A stretch of 64,000 nucleotides of DNA from Gordionus sp. m RMFG-2023 (GCF_954871325.1 NC_088775.1:6487561-6551560), one strand, 5' to 3'; counted from the first letter of the stretch, positions 11,408-25,150 are shown. Program-made: numbers and translations. Notes: generated by a model not told the origin, from the letters alone.

Positions 11408-13006
11408 TCATTTTTTAACACAATGTTGAATAGGAGTTAAAAAAGATGGGTTAAATAAATAATTAGATTGCATGTCGTTATAAGGGCAATGGTCAGTCGA
11501 GTGTTGAGGATTGTTGGGAATATTACGCGTTGCATAAGTTAAAGGCATATTAAACATTTGTTTACTCATATAGGAGTTATACGGTGACATGTACTTATTC
11601 ATCATCTTCTTAAGGGAGGAAGTGTAATAGGTCATGTAAAGAGAATTCATAGGGAGGCTTGGGTGAGTTAGCTTCGAGTAATTATAGCATTCGTTAAAGT
11701 GTTCAAATACATAAGGGTGCCCTGAAATCTGGGGAGTTCTTTCCTGTGCCAATTTCAATTTTTCTTTGAAATCGCGAGGATTCTCGCCAATACTGTTAGA
11801 TGGGCTCGCTTTCAAATTTCTGACATTGTAATTTATCGTCTCTTTCTCATCGGCAAAACTCTTCAACTTATCGAGCCCGTAGATCTGATCATAAGAATGA
11901 ACTGAATCTCGTTGTTCCTCAAATACTCCTGGCGAGGAGCCGTTTTTTTCTTCGATTATTTTCACATTATTTGACGAATTGCCTATGATGGAGGATATCG
12001 AATAATCCTTTCCCTTCTTAGTCAATTCCATATTTGTAGTGCCCGACAATTTATCATCTTTTTTCCCGACAGTGATAGACAACTTTTCACGATTTTTATG
12101 TTTCTTTGTTGACGATTTCCGGACCACCTCGCCCTCCATCATTTCTTTATCAACAGCGTCTCTCGAAATCTCGGACGTTAACTGCTTAAACGTGTCCAAT
12201 AGATAGGACGAAATATTAAATTTTTTAAATTTCTTATCACATAATTTGTCGATGATCAACGAGTTAAGCTTTTCGTTTTTGGCGCCGTCGGTTTGTATAG
12301 CATCGAGAGATTTGTCCCCGCGAGACGCCATATTCGAGATGAATAATTTGGAAGATATTTTGAGATCCTCGTCATTCGTAGAGGATATAAACATTTTAAC
12401 CTCTTTCAATGCAGAGGTCAATATTTGTATGTAATTCCTGGCCAATAATAAAGTCGCAATTTTTGACAATTTTCTATTGGAATTGCTAGTAGGATTGTTG
12501 TCATTCGCGTTATTAGATACGGGCGAATAATAGGGCATCATAACCTCGCGTAGTCCGTCAAGGGCGGAATTAAGGTCGTGCATTCTTTTTCGTTCCCTAG
12601 AGTTAACTTTCATTCTAATCGAGTATTGTTCCTCTTCGCTTAACCTTTTGCCATACTTGAAATATCGGCTAGAGCATGAAACAAACTTTTTCCCATCGTC
12701 GAATTTGAGGAGATCCAATTTTCCGGATTCACTAAAACCTGCTTGCCCGGCTTCCATGGATAGATGAGAATGCTTCCGTTTTAGAGAATACCTTCGAGAA
12801 TTTTCGATCGAGTCTTGGTTGGTATTGGCCGAAATATTTGTCATTTCGCTCGACGTATTCGATTCGAGTATAGAAATATCTTCCGACATATAAGATTCTT
12901 CGCACATGTCGTATTCTTCTTTAGTGGTGGTCAAATTTTCAATGGTGGTTTTGTTACATTTTAGGGACACTTCGGAGTTCAAGGAAAACGTTTTATCATT
13001 CATCAT
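11408..13006 (-). CDS. Olig/Beta3-class bHLH transcription factor, single exon
   Basis: A 532-residue open frame on the minus strand, clearly less AT-rich than its flanks. Residues about 131-200 form a bHLH domain of the Olig/bHLHe22/bHLHe23 (Beta3) group. The basic region and helix 1 read [20 protein letters not shown]; helix 2 reads [19 protein letters not shown]. Both are near-consensus for that group, which binds E-boxes as dimers and acts in neural and other cell-fate control (family knowledge). The loop is longer than usual: after the [11 protein letters not shown] block there is an Asn/Ser-rich insert of roughly a dozen residues. The remaining protein is low-complexity and acidic at the N-terminus, and Ser/Lys-rich then Tyr/Met/Pro-rich at the C-terminus, with no other domain seen. 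Being intronless agrees with many Olig-type genes. The start is an ATG-ATG pair at 13,006/13,003; either could be used. Which subfamily (Olig, Beta3) it belongs to is unresolved. Confidence 0.9.
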   Translation of the reverse strand: MMNDKTFSLNSEVSLKCNKTTIENLTTTKEEYDMCEESYMSEDISILESNTSSEMTNISANTNQDSIENSRRYSLKRKHSHLSMEAGQAGFSESGKLDLLKFDDGKKFVSCSSRYFKYGKRLSEEEQYSIRMKVNSRERKRMHDLNSALDGLREVMMPYYSPVSNNANDNNPTSNSNRKLSKIATLLLARNYIQILTSALKEVKMFISSTNDEDLKISSKLFISNMASRGDKSLDAIQTDGAKNEKLNSLIIDKLCDKKFKKFNISSYLLDTFKQLTSEISRDAVDKEMMEGEVVRKSSTKKHKNREKLSITVGKKDDKLSGTTNMELTKKGKDYSISSIIGNSSNNVKIIEEKNGSSPGVFEEQRDSVHSYDQIYGLDKLKSFADEKETINYNVRNLKASPSNSIGENPRDFKEKLKLAQERTPQISGHPYVFEHFNECYNYSKLTHPSLPMNSLYMTYYTSSLKKMMNKYMSPYNSYMSKQMFNMPLTYATRNIPNNPQHSTDHCPYNDMQSNYLFNPSFLTPIQHCVKK

Positions 13007-15400
13007 ATTTCTATTTAAGTTTTTCTCTTAAAGTTACAATTAATATTTTTTTTAAAATGATTTATAGTAAATTCGATTTTATTTATATCATTATATAACT
13101 TAAAAAAATTTATATATATTTTATTTTAAAAAATAAAAAATAAAATTATTAGTTCATAAATTTTCATAAAAATGTTTAAAATATAAAAAAAAAATGTGAT
13201 TTTTGATTTTTAAAAAAAAAATTTGATAAATGATTCAAGCTGTCCATCTTATAAAAATTATCTAAATGGTGACATATTTTGTTTCAACGCATATGTGTAT
13301 CTATTTATCCTACTCCTCTAAAAAAACATTTTATTGAAATAAAAAAAAAATACATTTGGTGTTACACTAATTGTTTAAAAAAATTATAATAATAATAAAA
13401 AAACGTTATATAAATTATGTATATTTAATATAATATTTCAAGTGTATAATATAATTTATATGTAAAAGTAAAGTCATTTGTATTGTTATATTTTACAAAG
13501 TTGGTGATAATTTTATATGTATATTTTTTTTTATTGAAGATTATAATGTCAATGGGATATTTATAATTTATGTTAAATTGTTATCCTTTTTATAATCCTC
13601 TAATTTATATTTTTTGTTAAAACAAGTTGTCCTACCTTAAATAAGTTACATGATACAATTAACATTATAATTATTATAAATTATGTAAAAATAAAAATAA
13701 ATTCTATTTTTATAAATATTGTAAAAACTTGAAATGTAAATTTTATATTTAATTTTTTTTATTTTGTATTTTATATAAAGGTATTATTTTGGAATGAATG
13801 GAAAACAAACTTTAAAAACAAAATGATAGATAATCTTACAAATAAAAAATTCACCGCCATAAGTTCTAAGAAAAGTTGATAATTTATTTAATAAATGGTT
13901 TAAAATATTACGTGCGTAGGTTAAGCTAGGTAATATACTGAATTATCAAAAAATTTTCTTTGAACTAAAGTTTAGGTTGGTAAATAGAACACTTCGAAAG
14001 TGTTTTATTAGGGTAAGATTATTACAAAAAAAAATAAAAATAAATATGATTCCACTTCCGTCATTCTTCCCTTATAAAATTTAGAGTTTTGATTTGTTGA
14101 AGACTTCAGAAATCGTGATTACTTTAAGGATATTTCTAAAAGGTTTTGATTGACTCTTCCCTATTTCTAAACTCTTTAAAAATTCTGGCCCACCTAAAAA
14201 AAACTTTTTTACGAGAATTATGTTTGTCTATTGTTTTCGAAATTTGTCATTTCATTCTCAACATTTTAAACCAAAAAACCTACTGAGTCAATTATTCTTA
14301 AGTTATAATTTTATGGGGGCTGAGAAAGTTTTAAATTATATTTAAATGTAAAAAAATAATCAAATTTTCGATTTTCCTATATTATTTATATTTTTTGCTT
14401 TTTTAATATATACATTTATAGTTTGATGATTTGCAGTATTAATTATAATGATTTGATTTTACATATTATAATTTTTATTCCACTATACTTTTAAAATTAA
14501 AAAAAAACCGATTCTCCCTGGAAAAAATCTTGAGGGCATCTCGAATGTGATATTCGTTGTCATTCTTCTTATAATAAACACATATTTTTACTTCCGTTAA
14601 TAATTATACGAATTTTTTTTTATGGAGTAAGTCCCAAAACCAGGAATGCCTTCTATTTATCAAGTGTGGAAAAAAAATGATATTCCTTATTCTAAATAGA
14701 AAAGGTTTGGGTTAGGATTTGAAGGTATCAACGATGCGGGAAGAATATATTTAAAATAGGTGCTCGCATTTGAATATAAATTTATCATTACTACACTATA
14801 AAATGTTATAAAAGCTTATAATTTTAATATCTTTGGTCCAATTAAAAAATAATTCCTGGTTATGGGAATTTATCAATTTTCAGCCTCAAATCAATTTTTT
14901 ATTTATTAATTTATGAATTAACAATCTTAAAATAATTTGATTATTATGTTTTTTTCTTCATCAATTTTTTATTTTAAGTATTAATTTTTGCTTTTTAGCC
15001 CCTTATAATATACATGTATAAATCTGCTGACTGCCCAGCAGCTCCTATCCCACACGAAGCGGCCCTTGGGTTAAAATATAAAATTATTTTTTTATCGTGT
15101 TTTAATTTCGAATTTTTTCCATCACCTTGAGACGGGGTTGGATTGAATGGGCTTTAATTTAACCCTTTCATGGACAGAAAAATGGGTTATATTCATTTGT
15201 TATGACGTATTATTTTCAAGATTTTTTTAAAGATGGAATATAATGACCAATTGTTAATCTTTTTAAGCTCAAGTGGAAAAAATTTTTTCAAAAAAAGCTT
15301 TAAGGTGAGAGATTTTGTTATTATCATACAAAAAGTTACCCTCAAAAGTAGGATATATTGTATCCTAGTTTGAATGAAGGGGATAACAAATTAAAAAATT
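13007..15400. other. AT-rich region upstream of bHLH gene
   Basis: Long A/T runs with no recognisable gene. Any promoter of the bHLH gene would lie at the left end of this stretch; I see no diagnostic element beyond generic TATA-like sequence. Confidence 0.4.
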
Positions 15401-15414
15401 ATGAGAAATATTTA

Positions 15415-15965
15415 CGTTATTTTAAAAAATAATTTCTTCAAGTCAAGGGAACTTTTTTGGTTATTTATTGTTGTATTAGAATAATTATGCATACAAATTT
15501 TGAGAGCTTAGCTGGAGTTGGATATTTTTTTTTATAGATCGGACTTTTATATTTTTTAAGTTAGGTGTGTGCAAGCCGTATGCCAATATTTTGAATTTAT
15601 TATTTTAGACTTGCGGGCAGGGTTTTTATTTTAATATATTTATAAGTCAGGATCGGGCATGACACAAAAATTAAAGATTTCGACGTATGTAGGTCTGTAC
15701 TTCACATAATTAGCGGCAAAATTTTTTATTACTTAAATGTATTAAATAAGGGGATTAACATTTTTTTAATATTATTATTATGACAATGAAATTAAAATAT
15801 AACAAGTCAAAATTGTATAAATACTTAAATTACATTCACAAAAATTTAAGTTAAGTTTAATATTATTTTTCATACATTAAAAATAATGGTATTAAGTCTA
15901 TACGTTTTAAAAAGCGTGTTAGGACAAGGTTTAAACTTGACATAAGGTATATATAAATTGTAAAA
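15415..15965. repeat. dispersed repeat, copy 1
   Basis: Shares an ordered series of words with a second copy at about 17,572-18,010 in the same orientation. Shared words include TAAAAAATAATTTCTTCAAG, ATTTTAGACT, TAAGATTTC-like, TTGTATAAATACTTAAATTA and ACAAGGTTTAAA-like. Copy 1 has GC patches (GCGGGCAGGG, GGATCGGGCATG) that are partly replaced in copy 2. There is no coding capacity. It is probably an old non-autonomous transposon. Confidence 0.55.
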
Positions 15966-16204
15966 ATATTTTAACACTATTATTATCCCAACTAATAAAA
16001 AAAAATAAAAATCGTGCTGTAAAGTAACGTCGTTAATGGGGAGGACATTACTTTATTTTTTTTAAACATTTATAAATAATTTAAACCGAGTTTTTAATTA
16101 CAAATCAACCACCCAAAATTCAGTTAATGTTCGGTTGCCAAGTTAACATATAGCAATTTGCTAAATAACTATTATATTTATTTAAAATGAATTAATATTT
16201 TTAA

Positions 16205-16385
16205 TATATATATATTAACAGATGGAATCATGTCATCATTTCAGATCTACTAGTTATTATACCACGTAGCCCACAACTACCTATTTATCAGAAAAAATCC
16301 CAATCCTTACTGAGTTCGAACCCATATCTATGCGATAAGTGATACACGCACTCACCGATTAGGCCCGATAAGCTTTTATAAATCT
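16205..16385 (-). mobile_element. candidate tRNA-derived SINE
   Basis: On the minus strand the segment begins near 16,375 with GGGCCTAATCGGTGAGTGCG, a box-A-like RNA polymerase III element. A perfect box-B-like GGGTTCGAACTC (16,312-16,323) follows at tRNA-like spacing. The tRNA-like head is followed by a body of about 110 bp (GGATTGGGATTTTTTCTGAT and onward) with no tRNA fold. That is the structure of a tRNA-derived SINE. With only one copy in the window I cannot define the ends or the source tRNA. Confidence 0.5.
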
Positions 16386-17279
16386 ACGATTTTTCAATAT
16401 ATTTATAGCTATATGTGGTAGTGGCAGTCCAAACAAAAAATATGTTAAATGAAGATCTGTTTAAGCATATTTTTTTATATAGAAATTTGGATTTACTAAT
16501 ATTTTTTTTCATATTTTATATGCGCAATATAAATTTAATAAGATATTGATGAAAATAACTCATTATAATATATTATTTTCACTAGTGTTTGTATGATTTG
16601 TTTTAAAACATTTCATATACATATATTTGTAACAACTTTCTTATTAAATTGTTTGACCTACTGTAATTGAGAAAACTGATAAAAGAAAATTGATATATAA
16701 TATTTAGTATTATTTTTTAAGTAACGAGTTCCTATTTCTTCCTCCCGGCCCTAATTTATTTGGATTTAGAAATTAGTTAAAGTTTTCTTAGAGTCAAAAG
16801 CACGCATAGCTCAATGGTAACTTGTAGTATCACAAATTTTTACAAAAAAAAAATATTAAGACATTAATAGTTGTTTTCTTTTGAATATATTTAGTTATTT
16901 TTAAATGAAAACCATATTATACTTCTAGCAAAAAAGTTTTACATTTTTTTACATTGATAATCGATTTCTTTTAATCTTTATCATCAAATATATCTTAGTA
17001 TTTTTGTCACCTAAATTGGGTATATATTTTTATGTCCAGTAATTATTTTGATTCTTAAAAGAAAATTATGCCCATTATATTAATTTTTTTTAAAATATTT
17101 TTACCTTAAACTGGTATACTTTATTAATCAATTTAATATTAAATATTCTCTGAAAATAAAAAATAAAAGAAACGGGTCATGTTTCCTTCCAATAAAAAAC
17201 AAATATTGAAGCTTTGTTTTTTTTCAATTGTTTTTTTTTAAACATGTCCATTTTATTTCACAAAATTGAATCATGCTAT

Positions 17280-17400
17280 ATTTTTAAAATTTAGGCTAAG
17301 CCTGGCCTGAATCTTTTTTAAAAATATTAAGCCTGACCCAGCTCGAAAAGATTTTTTTGAAATAACCCCGGCCCGGCCCATGACCGTTCCTACGGTCAGT
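17280..17400. repeat. GC-patch repeat fragment
   Basis: Short AT-rich stretch studded with CTGGCCTGAATC, CTGACCCAGCTCG and CCGGCCCGGCCC. It resembles the GC-island MITE-like repeats at 8.8 and 54.6 kb, but ends are not defined. Confidence 0.3.
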
Positions 17401-17571
17401 TAGTACGGTTAGGATTTACCTTTGCAAATCGGGTAGTTATACATTGTCAACACCTAATACGAGTAATTCCTTTTCTTGCCCGTAGAACAAACGCCTAAAA
17501 TATATTCTATAAGTATAACATTTTCGCTGAAGTAGATGAATTGATTTACACCTAAAAACTGTGAGGAATAT

Positions 17572-18010
17572 TGTACTATTTAAAAAATAATTTCTTCAAG
17601 TCAACTATATTTTTTAAATATTATCTCTGCGCAAGTCCTAGGTTAATTTAAATTGATAATTTTAGACTACCAATCGGTTTTATACTTTAATATTTCTATG
17701 GTCCGGTTTCGGGTATGAACATAAAATTTAAGATTTCCTCGTGTAGGCTTTACACCTCACATAATTTAGTGCCAAAATTTTTATACTTATATGTATAAAT
17801 AAAGTGGATTAACATTCTTTTTAAAATATGTCAATAAAATTATATGAACAAGTTTAAATTAAATTGAATTGTATAAATACTTAAATTACATTTATCAAAA
17901 TTTAATTATATATAAAACAACTTTTTAAAAATATTATATAAGGTAAATTTATACGTTTCAAAAAAGGGTGTAAGGGCCAAGGTTTAAATATGATACAAGG
18001 TATAAATTTA
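17572..18010. repeat. dispersed repeat, copy 2
   Basis: Second, diverged copy of the repeat at 15,415-15,965, same orientation, about 2.1 kb away. Collinear words run from AAAAAATAATTTCTTCAAGT at the left to CCAAGGTTTAAATATGATAC at the right. There is no coding capacity. Confidence 0.55.
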
Positions 18011-18019
18011 AAAATTCTA

Positions 18020-21000
18020 GTTCTAAAAAAAAGCTTAACAAATAATCTATCTACCAAAGGCTACAAAATATTTTTTTTAAAAAATCCTCTGGAAACCTAA
18101 TTTAAAAAATGACCTAAACTATTCTGATTTTGGAGGAATAAGAAATTATCTTATATTTTATAAAAAATTAACAATTTGTCTAAAATTTAGTATAACAATA
18201 AAAATAAATTACATAATTTTGACTTAATATAATATACAAATTTTATAAAATAAATTGACATATTAATATACACCAAATTAAAACACTAAAAAATTAAATC
18301 GAATACAATTTTGTTGTGGGAAAAAATGTATGTTTTAATATTTAAATATTTATCGATAATTAACCGTTGAAAATCAAAATAGATAAGTGTTTCGAGACTA
18401 ATTTCTGAATATTTATTTATTAATAAAAATCAATTTTTATTGTTTTTTCTAAATTATATAGTGGTATAATACAAATACCGAAAAACAAGTGTGGTTTGTA
18501 TTTTAAATTTAATATATATATATTTTTTTTTAGGGACGTTTAAGTTAAGCAATTAGGAGATTTATAAAAAAAAATATATTGTTTGTGCATTAGAGTGTCA
18601 AGCTGTTTGTCATTTTTCCCTCCTTTTTTAAAAAGCCTATTTTTCATATTTTGAACATTTATATATTTGCAAGAGTTAAACAAGGCCCGAGATAGATTGT
18701 GTGGGTATTATAATTTTTTTTTTCTAACCGTAAAATAGAGATTATTTAAAAATCGAAATATAAAATATATACATATTATTTGTTATGGCGACTAATAATG
18801 TAATATATAGCAATGAAATCATTAATCTAATTATATATGATTAGAGGAGGTATTTCCAATGGAAAATGGCTAGCATTCATAGGAAATGGTAGGGGGTAGA
18901 AAATATTATATATGTCAATTCAAATATTAATATACTGATAGGATGAATAAATTCAAGGACTTAAGCCAAAAATACCCAATGAAAGGTCTCTAATATCTAA
19001 CGATTTAAATAAATGGATTCTTAAGAAGAGTAACAATAAAACAAGGGATTAGTGACAGCGGCATCGCAATGGCAAGGGATACTCAAGCACTCTTCCATTA
19101 TATTAATAATGTTAAATACGCTATTCAACTGGTTTGATTATGTGCGACAAAAAAAAATCATGCTTCTCTTTAAAGGATTTAATTATAAATCGTATTTTTT
19201 CCGCGGAGACAATTTAATTTTAAAATTATTTTTAAAATAAATTGTATCCTTTTAAATCAACTTATGATACAATGTATAAATTATAAAAAAAAAATTGATG
19301 TTATAATATAATATAACACAATAAATTTGACAAGTGTGATTTTGAAAGCAGAAGATGAAGGGAGAGAGAGAGAGGCTTAATTACATACAAATAATATAAT
19401 ATGTATATCTGAATCCATTTATATTCGATGTGTTTTGACCTGTATTGTTGTTTAAAATATTAATAATCGAATAATATTGTATATAATTTACACTTCTTTT
19501 CTTTTTATTTTCAATATAAAATTTTCATAAATTTTGACAAAATTTTTTTATAAATAATCAGATGCTTCTAAATAATGTTCCCGGCATGTTAATTTATGAT
19601 CTCATGTTTTAAGAAAAGGCCCTTCAAAAATTATCAAATGATTAATAATTCATACTTGTTTCCATCTCATTAACTACAACTAGGTAAAACCTATTAGACC
19701 GTAAGACGACGCATAACGAAACGCGTTATGGTAATTTGTAAGATTTTTTTTGAATATGATACTCTTGTAATCAAATTTTTCACAATGGGATATATAATAT
19801 AAATATGAAAAATTTATCATCCATCGTTTTCTGTTAAAATGTTTTATATTTCAAAAATAAATAAGGGCTTTTATATTTAAATTATAATTCTAATATATTT
19901 GTCATATTTTATTTTTTTGAACTTGAAAAGCATAATTATTCAAGAAAAAAGAGAATATAATTGATGTATTACATATCAATTTTTTTTTAAAGTGCTTTTA
20001 AATTTTAAATATTATCTATTTATTAATTAAATAAATTGTCATTTTTAACAAGATTAATTTAATATACAATACGATATAAAACTAGTTCTGTTTGATCTAT
20101 AAATGAGAGCCGAGGGTATACTATTACTTCTAAATGTTTATTGGCAACCTAAAATTATAGAAAATAAGGGTTTGGGAAAAGCATTTTTTATAGCAATTGG
20201 CACCATTATCTATTGGGGCCATGTAAACAGTATCAAGATAAAATAGTTGGATAAAATGCGCAAAGTTGCACATTTCCATGTCAGATTTTTTTTTTCTCCA
20301 CAGTGATGACATGAAAACCATCGTTCAGCAAATTAAACTAATTGTTTTGCAAAATAATATTTTTCAGAAAACTGACCGATTAATGAAGATCGAGTGTTAC
20401 AGCTATGATCATTTTTATACTCCGAATGTTTAACAAGTAAATATTGGTAGTCATCGAGGTGGGGGAGGGGTCAGGCACAACGTAAATATTGGTAGGTTTA
20501 CCTCCTATCGTGGTAATGTAGTTGGATTCAAGAAGAAAGTTATTAAATTTTGTAGACGTACAGTATATTATAATAATCAAAATAAGAAATATTTTTATTA
20601 GAATTTCTTTGGCAATGAATTAATTATAATTCAAATTAATAATGTTTAGATCCGGAATGCAAAACGTGGTTCATCAAAACCGCTGTGCCCTTGTAAAACA
20701 GATTTTAAAAAAATCATGCGATTTGATTTTGAAACTTGTTTTCTAAAAACTAATATTTGGTTCCAATGAAAAAATAAGAAGAAAAAAAAATATATATAAA
20801 TAATTTATATATATTTTTACAAAATCGAGTTTAAAAAAATGTTAAAATAAACGAAATTTTTTTTTAAAACAAAGAGGAGGGGAAGGGGGGGGGGGTGAGG
20901 AGTTTAAGCTTATTAAAAAAAAATAATACCAAAGTTGTTAGTTAAAGGCTTTTTTCCATCGGGAGCCAATTTTTTTAAAATGATGAATAGATTAGCATTT

Positions 21001-21680
21001 CATGATATTGAATATAAAAATTTTTAGATATAGCGTGTTGGAACATGGAATCACTCAATTTTGATTTATTTATTGAGCCGATTTTCAATAATCCGGAAAT
21101 GTAGGGCTTATGTAGAGTGTCCACATTTACAATTTTCCTTTATATTTTGTGGAGAAAACTATTGAGCGACTCTCAATTTATATTACTGAATATCTAGATC
21201 TTTAACATAAAAATGGATTGAAAATTAAATTACACAAAATTTTAGTGCCGTGTTTTGATGGCCCCCAGACGAAAAGGAAATTCTGCGCATCTTTAAAAAC
21301 GGCCACTTTATTTAAGGCGAGCTTCAAAAAAAAGAGGGAGATGAAATTGAGCTTGATTTTGTTACTTTTAATTTGGGATTCGTAAATAAAAATCAAGACA
21401 TTATTATTTATATATAAATAATTTATAAATAATTGACTGAATTAGGTAATATTAAATATAATTCTATATTATGATTATAATTTACTTATAAAATATGCGT
21501 AAGATACAAAATTGTGCTCCCTTAAATAGTCTAGCCCTCTCTCCTCTCAATTTGCTCGGGCTTATATTCATGGAAATGATATCTTAATTTCACGGGTAAA
21601 CCAGTAGCATTTAAAGGAATTTTGTTTCAAAGGAGGCAAAATTATATTTAAAAAAAATTACATATTGAGATCTATCCGTA
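18020..21680. other. AT-rich stretch, no gene seen
   Basis: Short open frames here (19,052-19,240, 20,130-20,321, 20,380-20,580, 21,202-21,396) show no domain, no splice support and AT-run composition. I regard them as accidental. A G-run lies near 20,884. Confidence 0.4.
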
Positions 21681-21689
21681 ATTTCAGGG

Positions 21690-22230
21690 ACATGGAAGAT
21701 GGAACTAAATATTCCGAACATGTTACGGGAATAAACAGTTTCGGAATGTTCCGAAAATTATTAATATTTATAATGAAAGCAATTCTTCATAAATATTCGT
21801 TTTTTTAATAATTTTTTTAATTCTGATTTGAATTTAAGATTACAAAAACATTTTTTTTTAAAAAAAATCATATTTGAAATAATTATGTATAATAAACTGT
21901 TTTGTTTTTAAAATTGATATATATTTAAAAAAATTATTTTAATTTTATTGAGTAAAATAATAAAATTTTTACTAGGTGTTAGTATTAAAAGACGTTATTC
22001 GACACTCATTATATTAACACCGTCGCTCAAATATAAATAATAATCTTTTAGAGAATATCTTAACCAATACATATATTTAGACGTAAAAATTGGTGTATAT
22101 TAAATTAATGATTGCAATGATAAAATAGAAATAAAATAAGACGACTTTCGGAACGCGTTTCGGAACGAAACATGGAACGTAACTAAAACGGAACAAGTTT
22201 TTTTGGCCTGAACGAGAAAGGAACAAGAAT
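21690..22230. repeat. possible inverted-repeat element with GGAAC words
   Basis: The left edge carries GGAAGATGGAACTAAATATT and TTCGGAATGTTCCG. The right edge, about 450 bp away, carries CGGAACGCGTTTCGGAACG and AACATGGAACG. These recurring GGAAC/GTTCC words at both edges of an AT-rich centre suggest a non-autonomous DNA transposon. The arms are too diverged for me to pair them base by base. Confidence 0.3.
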
Positions 22231-22361
22231 GCAAAAAGTCTTTATTTGGGATGCTTGCTTAAATTTCTATCGAATATCAAATTTATTTTTTTTTTCATAT
22301 CATAGCAATCTTTTTTATTTAAATTTTCAGAAAAAGATTGGGAAGGGTAATTGGTGGTAAA

Positions 22362-22552
22362 CGGCTTGATTTGTGCCGATTCTTAAAAACATCCGACTTG
22401 ATATTTTAGCAAGAAAAACATTGTTTAAGCCTCCAGGCGTCAATAATGTCTAAATCTTTGTGCTTTCTATGAGCAAAATCTTTAGGCCTGCGTAATATTT
22501 TATTTGGGATGAAATATTGAGTAAGCAGTTATATGGTCTCAAATCGAGCAAT
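22362..22552. mobile_element. foldback MITE copy
   Basis: Diverged member of the foldback family. The left arm starts TAAACGGCTTGATTTGTGCC; the right arm ends with a diverged inverted version (GTCTCAAATCGAGCAATTTAA). The centre has the family words AATCTTTAGGCC and TGAAATATTGAGTAAGC. Confidence 0.5.
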
Positions 22553-23689
22553 TTAACATACCAGGGAAAGATGAATGCCCAGATAAATTTATTTATGATG
22601 ATCTGAGCTCTATTCCGATTAAAAAATTTATATTTTCAATATTCTAAACTTTTTTTATATGATATGAATAATTGCCTAACTTGATCAAAAATATATACTA
22701 TTTTTTATTTTTAAAGATGGATAACTTTCTGATTCAAACTCCTGGTTATGTCACACTAGCTTCTATACCATCCCCTCCCCAATTAACCTATGAAATGGGG
22801 CTTATTTACACATTTTATTAAATTTTTCTTTATCATTGATAGGTCTTAAATGTATTGTTAAAAGTCTTTCTTTAATTTCACCGGGATATCTTTTAAAGTC
22901 GACACAATTAAAAATTACATGATGGATAAATTCTTTTAATTTTTTTTTTTATCTTCAAGTATTATTATATAATTTAAAAATAATTAACTCCTCATCAGAC
23001 TTGTTATATTTTTGTAACCATATGTCATAAAATAAATACCATTGTGATTATGAAACAAGGTATAACTTTTTAACTCCTTAATCACTTGATTTTTTTTATT
23101 GTTTTTATTACAAGTCTATATTTAATAAATAGGGTGTTAAAATTGAAGGTTACTTGACTCATTGTGATTTAAATTTCTATTATATAAGATGTAGCTATTA
23201 CAATTAATTAATTAATTTTGAGTGTTAGTTTTAGGCAAAAATTAATTCAATGGTTTTTTAAATTTTATTTTAAAATTTGTAAGGCTGTGTCATCTTCACC
23301 CCTTTTTATTCCTTTTCAAAAATTTTAAATGGCTGTTCTGAATAGTATATTTTTTTTAGATTTAAAAAATAAGAATTAAAATTAACTTTTAAGAGTAAGT
23401 AATTTAAAGGTATCATAACCTTGTTCAAAATCCAAAAAACCAAATCCTCGGAAACTGGTTAATTTTTTGAAGTGATTTATAATAAAACGTTATCTATGGG
23501 AAAATGTCAGCCTTTGGGAGGTTTAGATAAATCGGGGACATGGAAAGGAACGTCTCGAACACCTTCCGGGGCATAACTTGGGATGGATTACCTAACTTGA
23601 ATGGTTATCCCTTGGAGCGGTCCTGAAACAGTTTAAAATAAACATTTTCAAAATAATATATCTTTTAAAAAAAAAATCTAATAGTTAAA

Positions 23690-23849
<160 letters not shown>

Positions 23850-23879
23850 AAAGATTTTCCTTCAATTAAAAGGGACTAA

Positions 23880-24110
23880 CAGCCATAGATAGCTATACTT
23901 CCTGGTTTTGTCGAAAACCTTATACGCTTTTTTGAAACGGCTAAAAGATTTTATCGAAAATAAAAATTTTCTAAATTTTGCATGATGGCAGAATGGTCTT
24001 GCCCTCATATCAAATCTCGTGGCTTAAGTGATATTTTTGGCTAAAATCTTCATTTTCTTTTTTTTTTAATTAACGTCGAAAACTAGGCCTTAAGATATTA
24101 AATAGGAGTT
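23880..24110. repeat. possible diverged foldback MITE
   Basis: Contains weak versions of the family words (AAACGGCTAAAAGATTTTAT, CAAATCTCGTGGCTTAAGTG, TTGGCTAAAATCTTC) in the right order. The arms are too diverged to prove a foldback. Confidence 0.3.
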
Positions 24111-24978
24111 TTTGAATATCATATTTTTTTTAGTTTATGTAAATTCTTTAAAACTAATACTCTTGATTATTTTATCAATGACTCCAGCTTCCAATATCTA
24201 AAAAAAAATGCAGTCGGTTATAACATACCCTTCATTCATAAATATTTCAGTAATTAGTATGGGGCATTTGAGGCTCATTCTAGCCCTCCACTAGAGAATC
24301 TTTTTTAAATATTATATTTAAATAGGTCATTTATTAGTATACAAATTATTTTTACTATAATAGATCATTCACAATACCTAATTCATATGCTAATCTGCTT
24401 ATTCGCGAATCACATCTCAAAAAACCAAAGAAATAATATGATCGAAATATGTAATTTTTTTGACAAAATTTATAACGAAGCCTCTGATAATTTCTTGATA
24501 AAGAACTACAATTGATATTTTTTTAAATGTATATTTGTCATCTGATTCATAAGAACAAATATATTTTCTCATTATTTTTTTTATTTTCTGCTATTTTTTC
24601 CACCTTATATTTTTTTTTCTCCCGAAAAATTGGACCCCAGGAAGATTGACTGTCGAAAAATTGATCCGTCCAATTTTTTTTTAAAAAAACTCTCCTTTAA
24701 TTTTCAAATATTAAAATACCAAATCTATAGAAACCAATAAAAAAAAATTAAATTAAAAATTATTTTAGAGGGTTATTCATATCTTTTTAGCTAAATGATA
24801 TTAATATTGTTTAGGTAGAAATGATCGAAATACTAAAAATTTAAATATTAAGAAATCTTAGCCAAAACATTCGAAATATAAAGAGCTCATTTTTAATGAC
24901 ATCATGCCTATCCTTATGGCAAAAAAAACTTATATAGGAAACATGAAATAGAGAGCGGTAGACTCCATTGCAAAAACC
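24111..24978. other. AT-rich stretch, no gene seen
   Basis: No recognisable coding or structural feature. Confidence 0.4.
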
Positions 24979-25119
24979 TCACCAAATATTTCCCATAGAA
25001 GTTTCTAAATTAGTCATAAATGTTGCTTCAGACTCAGAGGAATCAGTTAAAAGAGCTTTAAGAATATCGAAACATACAGCACGACCCATCAATTCTTGCA
25101 CTTTTAAAATTTTCGGATA

Positions 25120-25150
<31 letters not shown>

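Noticed and set aside
12246-12434. Plus-strand open frame inside the bHLH gene
   Set aside because: Antisense shadow of the long bHLH coding exon.
16795-16835. Box-A-like TAGCTCAATGGTAAC, possible tRNA gene
   Set aside because: No box B or cloverleaf follows; probably a tRNA-derived fragment or chance.
20130-20580. Two minus-strand frames of 63 and 66 codons
   Set aside because: No family resemblance, no splice or composition support.
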